Positions 54,423 through 62,910 of a stretch of 64,000 nt of DNA are shown in pieces. This stretch comes from Paenibacillus sp. PastM-3 (lineage in GTDB: Bacteria > Bacillota > Bacilli > Paenibacillales > Paenibacillaceae). A program made the translations under genes and the position numbers. Under the pieces are notes generated by a model. The model worked only from the letters and a program-made list of their open reading frames with translations. It was not told the DNA's origin and did no database searches. Position 1 is the first letter of the stretch; every line of letters begins with the position of its first letter. Location of the stretch: contig NZ_JARXXP010000001.1 in the NCBI RefSeq assembly GCF_029893965.1, forward strand, positions 795,920 to 859,919. The letters run 5' to 3'.

Positions 54423-55406
54423 CTACAGCAGGTCCCGGCGCAGCTCCTCCGGCGATTTCGGCGAAAGAAGCCCTAGCGGAATATCAAATACTGTTTTGGC
54501 ACCGGCAGCTCCTTCCGCGCTGAGCCGGGCAGCTGCTCTGGTGTAGGCGATGAGTACGCTGGCGGTGAATTCAGGATTGCTGTCCAGCTTCAGCCCGAAT
54601 TCGGCGATCTGTCTGTTGCCGTTGCCGGTCACCCCGCTGCGGATAACGAATCCGCCATGCGGCATTCCGGAATGCTCGCTGGCCAGCTCCTCATCCGTAA
54701 TAAACGTCACCGTCGTATCGTAATCGGCAAAATAATCAGGCATGTTAACAATGGTTTCGCGGATCGCAGCCTGATCAGCACCTGCTTCAGCCACGACATA
54801 ACAGTTGCGGCGGTGCTTCTCACGGGTTGCCAGCTCCGGCGTTTCACCGGAACGGATGCGCTCAATGACCTCCTCAACCGGAACAGTGTACTGCACACCG
54901 CCTTTCACTCCCGGTACCCGGCGGATTGCATCGGAATGCCCCTGGCTGACTCCCTTACCCCAGAAGGTGTAATCATGTCCTTCCGCCAGCACGGACTGCA
55001 TCAGCAGGCGGTTCATGGAGAACAGGCCCGGGTCCCACCCGGTTGAAATAACGCTGACCTTGCCGCCTTCCAGCGCAGCTGCGTTCACTTTTTCATAAAA
55101 CTCAGGAATCTTGGCATGGGTATCAAAGCTGTCAACGGTATTAAACAGCTTAGCCAGCTGCGGAGTCTGCTCGGGCAGATCAGTGGCCGAACCGCCGCAC
55201 AGAATCATTACATCAATCTTATCTATGTATTCCTTGGCATCAGCCAGACGCTCCACCTTAAGGCCTGTCTCCTTGGCAAGACCGTCCGGATCTCTGCGTG
55301 TAAATACAGCAACCAGCTCCATATCCGGATTCTGCTTAACCGCCTGCTGTACTCCCTTACCCAAGTTTCCGTAACCTGCAATCCCTACTCTAATACGACT
55401 GTTCAT
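54423..55406 (-). CDS. ddh: meso-Diaminopimelate dehydrogenase
   Basis: 327 residues. The N-terminal NADP site GIAGYGNLGKGVQQAVKQN and the substrate part DSFDTHAKIPEFYEKVNAAA, ISTGWDPGLFSMNRLLMQSV and GKGVSQGHSDAIRR are those of Ddh. It reversibly aminates tetrahydrodipicolinate in one step to meso-diaminopimelate, for lysine and cell wall. ATG start behind GGGAGGAACAAC. Single gene. Confidence 0.93.
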   Translation of the reverse strand: MNSRIRVGIAGYGNLGKGVQQAVKQNPDMELVAVFTRRDPDGLAKETGLKVERLADAKEYIDKIDVMILCGGSATDLPEQTPQLAKLFNTVDSFDTHAKIPEFYEKVNAAALEGGKVSVISTGWDPGLFSMNRLLMQSVLAEGHDYTFWGKGVSQGHSDAIRRVPGVKGGVQYTVPVEEVIERIRSGETPELATREKHRRNCYVVAEAGADQAAIRETIVNMPDYFADYDTTVTFITDEELASEHSGMPHGGFVIRSGVTGNGNRQIAEFGLKLDSNPEFTASVLIAYTRAAARLSAEGAAGAKTVFDIPLGLLSPKSPEELRRDLL

Positions 55407-55642
55407 GTTGTTCCTCCCTGGCCGGAAGCTTCCGGTTAATTGTGGTGTCTTAAATTATAAGTATATATACATCACATGAAATGTAAACATTTTTTAATGA
55501 AAACCCGCCAGTATATTCGCAAAATAACTTAAGCTATACTGTTCATATTCGCAACATTAAAAAAACATATGTTCCTATACTCCTTCAAATGGTATATTAT
55601 CCCATGTAGTACTTAATAAACAATTTGGAGGGTATACATAAA

Positions 55643-56494
55643 ATGAAAATTCACGATACTCAGGACATCCCCGTTCCGAGGATTCACAGGAATATTGCCA
55701 GGCTTACGGAGCTCGATATGTTTTATCTCGATACACAGACAATTGGACCTGTTATTGTATGTCTGCACGGCAGATGGGGGCGGGCAGAGACCTGGATTGA
55801 CTTTATGGAACATTACGGGAACCAGTTCCGGATTATTGCACCGGATCAGCGGGGGCACGGGCTGAGCAGCAAACCGGTGTCCAAATATACCGCGGAAGAA
55901 ATGGCGGCAGATGTTATTGCGCTGCTTGATTATTTAAATATCACAGAGGTTATACTGGTAGGTCACTCTATGGGCGGACAAGTAGCCGGATATACTGCTG
56001 CAAGGTATCCTGCATACATACAGTCATTAGCCATTCTCGATAAGTCTCCGTCAGGCCCTGAACAGCGCTGCAGCCTTCCGCTTGAACAGCTGGAGCTACA
56101 TGATCCGGTAACCAGAGACTGGCCTCAGCCCTTTTCCAGCCTTAAGGAGGCCATAGCCTGCATCCGGCAGGCTACGGATTCGGAGCTGAGTTACCAGTAC
56201 TTTATGAACAGTCTGACCGAAACAGCGCAAGGGTATCAGATGTTATTCTGTCCGCAGGCCATGGGTGCTAATATTGCATATAACATGAGCTGGTACCATC
56301 TGCTTCCGGACATTAAGTGCAAGACCTTAATTATCAGGGCACGAAATAGTGAAGCTGTCCCTGATGAGGCTTTCCTAAAAATGCAGAAGCTGCTGACCAA
56401 ATGCTCTGCCTATGATATGTCCCACCCTCACCATAATGTTCATCTGTCAAATCCCGTGGAATTCTACAACTGCTTTGATCTGTTTTTGAGATAA
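55643..56494 (+). CDS. Alpha/beta hydrolase
   Basis: 283 residues. PVIVCLHGRWGRAETWIDFM holds the oxyanion strand, APDQRGHGLSSKP the usual second loop and VGHSMGGQVAGYTA the nucleophile elbow. The His is in MSHPHHNVHLSNP. The Arg after LHG is unusual; most relatives have Gly-Phe or Gly-Asn there. ATG 55643 follows GGAGGG by ten bases. Substrate unknown. Confidence 0.87.
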   Translation: MKIHDTQDIPVPRIHRNIARLTELDMFYLDTQTIGPVIVCLHGRWGRAETWIDFMEHYGNQFRIIAPDQRGHGLSSKPVSKYTAEEMAADVIALLDYLNITEVILVGHSMGGQVAGYTAARYPAYIQSLAILDKSPSGPEQRCSLPLEQLELHDPVTRDWPQPFSSLKEAIACIRQATDSELSYQYFMNSLTETAQGYQMLFCPQAMGANIAYNMSWYHLLPDIKCKTLIIRARNSEAVPDEAFLKMQKLLTKCSAYDMSHPHHNVHLSNPVEFYNCFDLFLR

Positions 56495-56511
56495 CCTCTT
56501 AGGTCCGCTTC

Positions 56512-56558
56512 AGGATCGTTTCCCGCTGCATAAGACAGTCTGGAATGATCCTTTTTTT
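56512..56558 (+). terminator. Terminator
   Basis: AGGATCGTT and AATGATCCT pair, followed by seven T, just after the hydrolase. Confidence 0.85.
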
Positions 56559-56589
56559 ATATGATTAACGCATTGCGAGCAAATATTAC

Positions 56590-56615
56590 GAAACATTCTC
56601 TCTTCTGCCAACGTA
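56590..56615 (+). promoter_or_regulatory. Possible ECF-sigma promoter
   Basis: GAAAC (56590-56594) and CGTA (56612-56615), 17 bases apart, match the -35 and -10 cores recognised by SigW-like factors (TGAAAC and CGTA). It lies 136 bases before the envelope operon. Confidence 0.4.
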
Positions 56616-56750
56616 ATGAAAATTAAGTACGCTTAAATGAACGTAGATTTTTGGCGGTTTTGGTAATATTATGGAGCCTTCCCGATTGTTCTCTGGTAAA
56701 ATGAATCAAAAGGTACGACAGCCAAATATACTCATATGAGGGAGGTGTAA

Positions 56751-57494
56751 ATGCTGAAATCAAACAGACCCTTTAAGCTACTCGGCGTTATAGCAGGGGT
56801 TGTCATTCTTAACATTGCTGTTTTGTCACCCGGACTACTCTCAGTGGATATCGGCGGCGATAGCGCTTTGGAAACAGCCGCAGGCGTCACTCTGCTGTTC
56901 ATCAGTCTGCTCATTGTGCTTTATGCCAGTTATACTTTACTGCTTACGCCTCCTTCCGCCCGAACCACCCGTCCCTTAGCTTCTCCTGACGATTATGCAA
57001 CCCGGCTTGAGCAGTACCAAAAGGTGAAATTACTAAAGAGCGACTCTGCCCTCGCCCTTGACCAGCTGGAGCGGATGGAGAAGAAGAAAGCCGTCCTGTC
57101 CCGTGTACTTGGCCAAAGATTCAATCCGGAGGAGCTTAGCTACCGGAAATTCAGCAATGTCATTGCCGAAGTTGAAAAGCTTTTGTTCCTAAATATCAGG
57201 GGACTTCTTAATAAGCTGAGTTTATTCGATTCCGATGAATTCTCCCTTTTTACGGGCTCCCGCCAGCCATCCCAATTCTCCGAGAAGCTTATTCAAAAGA
57301 AAACCGCGCATTATAATGAATTTTTTGCTTCGATAAAGGGATACCTTGGCGCCAATGAAGAAATTCTGCTCAAGCTGGATCAGCTGCTGCTGGAAATCTC
57401 TGAACTGGACGGCACCAGTGATCAGCCGGTTGAAGATATCCCCTGCATGCAGGAGCTCAGCGCTCTGATCGCCCAGACTAAACTCTATCAATAA
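56751..57494 (+). CDS. Membrane protein with coiled-coil tail, first gene of the TelA operon
   Basis: 247 residues. Two membrane helices (LGVIAGVVILNIAVLSPG; AAGVTLLFISLLIVLYASYT) and a cytoplasmic helical part (LALDQLERMEKKKAVLSRVL, EKLLFLNIRGLLNKLSLFD). No family is recognised; the position beside telA recalls XpaC-type partners. ATG start behind GGGAGGTG. The next gene starts 15 bases after its stop. Confidence 0.7.
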   Translation: MLKSNRPFKLLGVIAGVVILNIAVLSPGLLSVDIGGDSALETAAGVTLLFISLLIVLYASYTLLLTPPSARTTRPLASPDDYATRLEQYQKVKLLKSDSALALDQLERMEKKKAVLSRVLGQRFNPEELSYRKFSNVIAEVEKLLFLNIRGLLNKLSLFDSDEFSLFTGSRQPSQFSEKLIQKKTAHYNEFFASIKGYLGANEEILLKLDQLLLEISELDGTSDQPVEDIPCMQELSALIAQTKLYQ

Positions 57495-57509
57495 AGGAGG
57501 AAGCCGCCT

Positions 57510-59198
57510 ATGGCCAGGAAAGGCAAAACGTTTATGATACTGGCGGTCATTACCGTAGCTGTTTTTGCTTTAGTCTACTTCGGCATTACCCTGACTGCTA
57601 ATCTCGGCAAATCGACAGGAGAAATTACCGCGGAGGATGCGGACAAGAAGCTGGGTAAGCTCTATAAGGAAATTAGTGTGAACCAGGCGGAGCCTGTGAA
57701 GGGGCAGATCGATCTTGATCCGGCGGACGTTGGAGAGGCGCTGCCTGATATTGCTAAATTTCCGGTTTCTGTAGAAAACACGACCGGCAGCTATGTTGAA
57801 ATCTTCTCCTCTACAGAAAAATCCGGCACCGGCAATGACGGCTGGCTGAATGAGGTGGCTTCGGCTTTTAATGAAGCAAATATCGAGGTGGACGGAGCAG
57901 CTGTATCGGTAAAAATCCGCAATATCGCCTCCGGTACTGCGGCCGATTACATAAGATCGGGCAAGTATATTCCGGATGCTTATACCCCGTCCAACGAGCT
58001 ATGGGGCGAAATGGTGAAAGCAGGCGGAATCCGGACTGATCTTGTTACCGACCGTCTTGCCGGAAATGTCGCAGGCGTGGTCACAGCCAAAAAGAAATAC
58101 GACGAGCTGATTGCAAAATACGGTGCCCTGAACGTCAAAACGATTACGGATGCCATTTCCGCCAATGAGCTGTCGATGGGCTATACCGACCCTTTTGCCA
58201 GCTCGACCGGCCTTAACTTTCTGATCACTGCGCTCGGAACGTTCGACAGCTCGGATCTGCTGGGTGATAAGGCGGTACAGGGCTTTGAGAAATTTCAGGC
58301 GAATGTACCTTTTACCGCGTCAACCACCCTGCAAATGCGGGATGCGGCCAAGTCGGGCATGCTTGATGCTTTTGTGCTGGAGTATCAGACCTTTGTTAAT
58401 GCTGCCGAATTCAAAAGCGGCTATGTCTTCACACCGTTCGGCGTAAGACATGACAGCCCCCTGTATGCGCTCGGCGAACTGCCCGAGGAAAAGCGGGAGA
58501 TTCTGCGGAAATTCGCTGAATTCGCCGCACAGGACAGTAACCAGCAGCTGGCGTCAGCTAAAGGCTTCAACGGGCTGGATGATTATGTATCCGAGCTGGC
58601 TCCGCCAGACGGCACACTTCTCACCTCTGCCCAGAAGCTGTGGAAGGAAAAGAAAAACGGCAGCACCCCGCTCGCGGCAGTGTTTGTTGCCGATGTCTCG
58701 GGCAGCATGGCCGGAGAGCCGCTGAACCGGCTGAAGGAATCGCTTTTGAAGGGCCAGAAGAATCTCGGAAAAGACAACAGCATCGGCTTTGTCTCCTACT
58801 CCAGTGACGTTACGATCAACCTGCCCATCGGAAAGTACGATACGAATCAGCAGTCTATGTTCGTAGGGGCGGTCAACAGCCTGCAGGCTGCCGGAGGTAC
58901 GGCGACTTTTGACGGAATGGTGGTCGCGATGAAAATGCTCCAGGATGAGCTGGCCGCAAACCCCGGGGTAAAGCCGGTCATGTTCCTGCTCAGCGACGGG
59001 GAGACCAATGAGGGCCATTCCCTTGATGATATCCGCAGTCTGATTGAAACCTACAAAATCCCCGTCTACACCATCGGCTACAACGCCAATATCAAAGCGC
59101 TGGAGAGCATTTCCGGCATCAACGAGGCAGCGAGCATCAATGCGGATACGGACGATGTGGTCTACAAAATCAGCAATCTGCTGAACGTTCAGATGTAA
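57510..59198 (+). CDS. Binding-protein-like domain fused to a VWA domain, membrane-anchored
   Basis: 562 residues. One N-terminal helix (TFMILAVITVAVFALVYFGI) anchors an outer part. Residues about 90-365 look like a type II periplasmic binding protein (VEIFSSTEKSGTGNDGWLNE, MGYTDPFASSTGLNFLITAL). Residues about 385-560 are a von Willebrand A domain with an intact MIDAS site: DVSGSMAG, then GGTAT and LLSDGETNEG. It probably binds a ligand and a metal-dependent partner. Start ATG after AAAGGAGG. Central gene of the operon. Confidence 0.82.
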   Translation: MARKGKTFMILAVITVAVFALVYFGITLTANLGKSTGEITAEDADKKLGKLYKEISVNQAEPVKGQIDLDPADVGEALPDIAKFPVSVENTTGSYVEIFSSTEKSGTGNDGWLNEVASAFNEANIEVDGAAVSVKIRNIASGTAADYIRSGKYIPDAYTPSNELWGEMVKAGGIRTDLVTDRLAGNVAGVVTAKKKYDELIAKYGALNVKTITDAISANELSMGYTDPFASSTGLNFLITALGTFDSSDLLGDKAVQGFEKFQANVPFTASTTLQMRDAAKSGMLDAFVLEYQTFVNAAEFKSGYVFTPFGVRHDSPLYALGELPEEKREILRKFAEFAAQDSNQQLASAKGFNGLDDYVSELAPPDGTLLTSAQKLWKEKKNGSTPLAAVFVADVSGSMAGEPLNRLKESLLKGQKNLGKDNSIGFVSYSSDVTINLPIGKYDTNQQSMFVGAVNSLQAAGGTATFDGMVVAMKMLQDELAANPGVKPVMFLLSDGETNEGHSLDDIRSLIETYKIPVYTIGYNANIKALESISGINEAASINADTDDVVYKISNLLNVQM

Positions 59199-59226
59199 GG
59201 AAGACAACTTCAAAAGGAGGTCTGTT

Positions 59227-60366
59227 ATGTCTTTTACCATGGAAATTCCGAGTACTGAGAAGCTTAGATCTGTTATTGCCGAGGAGGTAAAGCCTGAGCC
59301 TGAAGAGATTATCCAATTGAAGGAGCTGGCCAGGAGCAATGTCTCCAGCATTCTGGAGCTTGATCTGGAATCTCTTGAGAAGCGCAAGGCGGTACTGCAA
59401 TCCATAGACAGCTTCGGAATGGGCACCATGCGTTCATCCTCTGACAAGAACGCCCTCCTCCAGGTATCTGTAGGCAATCTCTCCAAAACCGGCGATGAAG
59501 GCGGCCAGGTCGCCAAAGGCTTGACAGAGCTGCATATGCAGCTGAAGGACCTCGATCCAAGTGCCGTTGATTTTGCCAAAAGCGGGCTGTTAGGCAAATT
59601 TTTTAATCCGCTGCGCCATTATTTTGCCAAATACCAGAAGGCTGACGCAGTCATCTCCGATATTATTGTGTCGCTGGACAAAGGCAAAACCATCCTGAAA
59701 AACGATAATACGACACTGCAAATCGAGCAGCAGACGCTGCGTGAGCTGACCAAACGGCTGCAAAAAGAAATTCAGCTCGGCCTGCTGATGGACCAGGAGA
59801 TCGAAACGCAGATTGAAGCAGCCAAGGTGCGCGGAGAAGATGAGGAGAAGATCCGCTTTATTACCGAGGAAGTGCTGTTCCCTCTCCGCCAGCGGGTGAT
59901 GGATCTGCAGCAGATGCTGGTCGTAAACCAGCAAGGTATCATGGCGATCGAAGTTGTTATCCGCAATAATAAGGAGCTCATCCGCGGCGTGGACAGAGCC
60001 AGAAACGTGACTGTCTCGGCGCTGAAAATCTCTGTTACGGTTGCCAGTGCCCTATACAACCAGAAGATTGTCCTGAAAAAGATTGAGCTGCTGAACCAGA
60101 CCACCGACAACCTGATCAGCGGCACTTCACGAATGCTAAAGGAACAAGGCGCGGCCATTCACAAGCAGTCGCTGGAAACGAGCATCTCCGCCGATACGCT
60201 GAAGCAGGCGTTCACTGATGTATTATCTGCCCTTGATTCCATCAGCACCTATAAGCAGGAGGCTCTGCCCAAGATGCGTGAGACGATCAACCAGTTCCGC
60301 GAACTGGCTGACAGCGGGGAGCAGCAGATTCTCCGGCTGGAAAAAGGCTCGACTCTCGGCTTATAA
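59227..60366 (+). CDS. TelA/YceH-family protein (toxic anion resistance family)
   Basis: 379 residues, almost all helical, with the TelA landmarks KFFNPLRHYFAKYQKADAVI, IVSLDKGKTILKNDNTTLQI and VVIRNNKELIRGVDRARNVT. TelA proteins are cytoplasmic; the name comes from tellurite resistance, but in Bacillales they belong to envelope-stress regulons. ATG start after AAAGGAGG. The three genes of the operon are spaced by 15 and 28 bases. Confidence 0.9.
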   Translation: MSFTMEIPSTEKLRSVIAEEVKPEPEEIIQLKELARSNVSSILELDLESLEKRKAVLQSIDSFGMGTMRSSSDKNALLQVSVGNLSKTGDEGGQVAKGLTELHMQLKDLDPSAVDFAKSGLLGKFFNPLRHYFAKYQKADAVISDIIVSLDKGKTILKNDNTTLQIEQQTLRELTKRLQKEIQLGLLMDQEIETQIEAAKVRGEDEEKIRFITEEVLFPLRQRVMDLQQMLVVNQQGIMAIEVVIRNNKELIRGVDRARNVTVSALKISVTVASALYNQKIVLKKIELLNQTTDNLISGTSRMLKEQGAAIHKQSLETSISADTLKQAFTDVLSALDSISTYKQEALPKMRETINQFRELADSGEQQILRLEKGSTLGL

Positions 60367-60524
60367 TGCATTCTTTCAGCGATTCCTCCCTGCCTCCTTC
60401 CGGCATTCCGGTAACTCCGGATGCAGGCGTCTGCTGAAGCTGATGAAGCAGCTCGAACCTGAGCGTTCCCCCGCGATTGCGATCGGAACCGCAGACTGAT
60501 CACTGTGCGGCCGGGAGCAAAATA

Positions 60525-60553
60525 CAAAGCCTGCGCAGACTGCGCAGGCTTTG
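60525..60553. terminator. Bidirectional terminator
   Basis: CAAAGCCTGCGCA and TGCGCAGGCTTTG are perfect 13-base arms with a three-base loop, between the convergent TelA and KAS III-type operons. The sequence 60367-60524 holds no supported gene. Confidence 0.85.
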
Positions 60554-60583
60554 TAATGATTTTAACTATAATTAAACCGGGGG

Positions 60584-61582
60584 CTAAAGCCTCCAAAGTG
60601 TAGCACAGCTTGTAATCCCTGCACCGACCGACCACATGAAGAACAAATCACCAGGTACAAGTGTCCCGTCCTTGATGGCATGATGCAGGGTAATGAACGG
60701 GCTGCTGGTCCCTGTATACCCGTAAACATCACCGATATAAGGGAATTTGACTTCATCCTCATTCAGCTTGCCGGCAATTTCTTTGATCACTGAAAGGTTC
60801 AGCTGGCTGAGAATGTAGTGCTTGACCTCTCTTTTGGCATATCTGTGTTTATGGAGCAGGTTTTCAATATTGGTCACCGCTGTAGGGAATGCTACATTGA
60901 CATTATACTCCGGGTGCAGGTAAATCTTTTTCTCCTCAAGCGTAAGATGCTCGCCGAACATCTGGGTCATACCTGCAGACGGATACAGCATGTCTTCCGC
61001 CTTTTGCGTATTGGTGTAATAAGCGGAATCAATCAGGCCGCAGTCCCCTTCCTCTACCCTCTTCAGCAGAACCGCGCAGGCAGCATCCCCGCAGAGTCCT
61101 TTTGAAGCCAGATCCCCTTCTTTATAAAAGCGGGCGATCTGCTCAGAGCCGACAATCAGCGCATACCGCAATTCGGGATTGGTCATCATCGAGCGGGCTG
61201 CCTGGTCTGCGGCGACTACCATTCCCACGCAGTTCGCATTGCTGTCGTATACAATACAGGACTGCTTTCCCCCGATTGCCTGGTGCAGCAGGGCAGCGTC
61301 TGTCGGCGCACTGTATTCATGCGTGCCCGAGGAGACAACGATCATATCAAGATCCTCTCCGCTAAGGCCACTGCTCGCAAGCAGCGCTTTGGAGGCTTGA
61401 ATGGCCATATACAGTGTGCTTTCTTCATAGGTGGTTGCATAATAACGATCCTTACGGCCAAAATGCTTCCAAATACCAATAAGCTTGTCTGCAGCTTCGC
61501 CAGCCTGTTCAGCCAATTGTTCATTGCTAACTTTGAATGGCGGATGGTACACTTCAGTTCCTGCAATCCTTACGTTAACCAT
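60584..61582 (-). CDS. KAS III-like thiolase-fold protein without the His/Asn pair
   Basis: 332 residues. The fold is that of 3-oxoacyl-ACP synthase III: VSSGTHEYSAPTDAALLHQA, the nucleophile Cys118 in DSNANCVGMV, and SVGAGITSCATLW at the end. The usual PHQAN becomes LSQLN (His to Ser259), and GNTS becomes GYTG (Asn to Tyr289). These residues drive malonyl decarboxylation, so it may instead be an acyltransferase, hydrolase or non-malonyl condensing enzyme. ATG start behind AAGGTGGG. It follows the STAS-like gene in the same transcript. Confidence 0.8.
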   Translation of the reverse strand: MVNVRIAGTEVYHPPFKVSNEQLAEQAGEAADKLIGIWKHFGRKDRYYATTYEESTLYMAIQASKALLASSGLSGEDLDMIVVSSGTHEYSAPTDAALLHQAIGGKQSCIVYDSNANCVGMVVAADQAARSMMTNPELRYALIVGSEQIARFYKEGDLASKGLCGDAACAVLLKRVEEGDCGLIDSAYYTNTQKAEDMLYPSAGMTQMFGEHLTLEEKKIYLHPEYNVNVAFPTAVTNIENLLHKHRYAKREVKHYILSQLNLSVIKEIAGKLNEDEVKFPYIGDVYGYTGTSSPFITLHHAIKDGTLVPGDLFFMWSVGAGITSCATLWRL

Positions 61583-61619
61583 ATCGGCCCACCTTTGTTA
61601 GTGTATTTGGTGCCTTAAG

Positions 61620-61979
61620 CTACCCTTTTACAATAGCCCACGCTTCGTCCACCGTATCTACAAAATGGCCGGTGAAGCCCGCTTTTGGCGCTACACGCTG
61701 CAATTGCGACTTAGCCACAACTTTGACCGGATTGACAAGGACGGCATGCTTGAAGCTGTTATACATCACGTAGCAGCGTTCCAGCACCGGCAGAATTTCT
61801 GGTTTGAAGGGTGCCATATCCGTGCAGTCTATGATCAGCGACATCTCCTTCAGCGGCAGATGCGGCATCTGGGCTTCGAAAATATCCACCTCTTTAACGG
61901 TCTCCTCGAGGTCGGCAAACCCGTGCAGGCTGATAAAAATGGTATTCGTTTCAGGGTGCATTGTTGTTTCTGCTATCAT
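61620..61979 (-). CDS. STAS-like (SpoIIAA-fold) small protein
   Basis: 119 residues. MSLIIDCTDMAPFKPEILPV and HAVLVNPVKVVAKSQLQRVA alternate strands and helices as in STAS/SpoIIAA proteins. It has the same length as the protein at 43779-44138 and shares its pattern (x-D-x-T then P-E, then an Arg-containing helix). ATG start behind GGAGATG. It is the first gene after a c-di-GMP riboswitch; the KAS III homologue starts 37 bases later. Perhaps it is a partner or regulator of that enzyme. Confidence 0.7.
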   Translation of the reverse strand: MIAETTMHPETNTIFISLHGFADLEETVKEVDIFEAQMPHLPLKEMSLIIDCTDMAPFKPEILPVLERCYVMYNSFKHAVLVNPVKVVAKSQLQRVAPKAGFTGHFVDTVDEAWAIVKG

Positions 61980-62164
61980 TTAAGGACATCTCCAGTTCTG
62001 TTTGTTTGATAAGTAGAAGCAAAGATATGAATCTTTCAGAATGTGTTCAACAGTTTTCAACTGTGATCAAAACAGGTCCAAGCGCTCCTGCCGGGCAGGC
62101 TGATTCTGTGTTACAGCATGATTGCAACTCTCCCTTGTTGTATTTAGACAACAAAAAACCAAAC

Positions 62165-62262
62165 TATATGAGCGTCCCCGCTGTCATGCCGCTGTTTATG
62201 CGGTTTAGACCGGTGGCTTTGCGTCTTCCGCCTTTCAGCGGAGTTGCCTTTGTTCATCAGCT
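62165..62262 (-). ncRNA. Cyclic di-GMP-I (GEMM) riboswitch
   Basis: The minus strand shows GATGAACAAAGGCAACTCCG, a GAAA tetraloop stem (CCGCTGAAAGGCGG), then GACGCAAAGCCACCGGTCTA and, on the second stem, GCGGCATGACAGCGGGGACG. These are the conserved parts of class I c-di-GMP aptamers. It lies about 190 bases before the STAS-like gene start, in its leader. The path between has a weak hairpin (TTGTTG/CAACAA) but no clear terminator. Confidence 0.85.
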
Positions 62263-62439
62263 GGTGCCTCTGAATTACAAACATATTTGGTATTTAGTGT
62301 CTAGCTTTATTTATAATTCTACATTCAAATTCCCTATTCCTGCTTGTAATAACCGAAAAATCCCCAGAGAAACAGATTGACTCCCCCTGCTCTTTAAGTT
62401 AATATTATCCACAATATCAGTAACAACGTCGACAAAGGG

Positions 62440-62722
62440 TAAGTAGCCCTGTATTTAGGACTTCAGAGAGCCGGTGGCCGCTGCGAACCGGTGTCCGGCA
62501 CAGGTGTGAATGGACTTTGTAGTTGCTTTTCCGAACCGTCCGCAAGGATGAAGTAGGGAAACGCCGGGAATCCCGCCGTTATCACGGGAACGGTATCGAG
62601 CTTCACATCATTTGTGGACTCCGCACCGTATTAACCAGACCGGGTACCTGCGGATCAAGCAGCGAATCGGTTAATTAAGGTGGCATAACGATAACTTCGT
62701 CCTTAGCGGACGGAGTTTTTTT
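62440..62722 (+). ncRNA. T-box riboswitch, tryptophan-specific
   Basis: Stem I motifs AGAGAGCCGGTGG and CTGCGAACCGGTG are followed by the specifier loop with UGG (62511-62513, in GAATGGAC). The T-box sequence is AAGGTGGCATAACG (about 62678-62691); its TGGC can pair with GCCA of tRNA-Trp, whose discriminator is G. The terminator (CGTCC/GGACG, seven T) ends at 62722. Uncharged tRNA-Trp should turn on trpS. Confidence 0.9.
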
Positions 62723-62745
62723 ATTTGCTGAAGGGGGTGATGGCC

Positions 62746-62910
62746 ATGGAGGATGGCTGGTGGTGGCGACGGATTATTATAAAAAATATCAGGAGGAATT
62801 GTAATGAACAAAGAACGTATGCTGACAGGAGACCGTGTTACCGGCAAGCTCCACCTTGGCCATTACTGTGGCAGTCTCAAAAACAGGGTAATGCTGCAGG
62901 ATCAATATGA
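62746..62910 (+). CDS. Trp-rich leader ORF overlapping the trpS start
   Basis: 54 codons. An almost perfect Shine-Dalgarno AAGGGGGTGAT (62731-62741) precedes ATG 62746. The peptide begins MEDGWWWRRIIIKNIRRNCN, with three Trp codons in a row (62758-62766). The frame passes through the trpS ribosome-binding site and start codon and ends 107 bases inside trpS. Ribosomes translating it would cover the trpS start, while a ribosome stalled at the Trp codons would leave it free. Confidence 0.6.
   Translation: MEDGWWWRRIIIKNIRRNCNEQRTYADRRPCYRQAPPWPLLWQSQKQGNAAGSI

Noticed and set aside
58554..59597. Leftward 347-codon frame across the VWA and TelA genes
   Set aside because: Antisense to two clear genes and without any recognisable motif; a long shadow frame caused by high G+C.
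61961..62380. Rightward 139-codon frame over the c-di-GMP riboswitch
   Set aside because: It runs antisense to a structured RNA, has no ribosome-binding site, and its residues look random.
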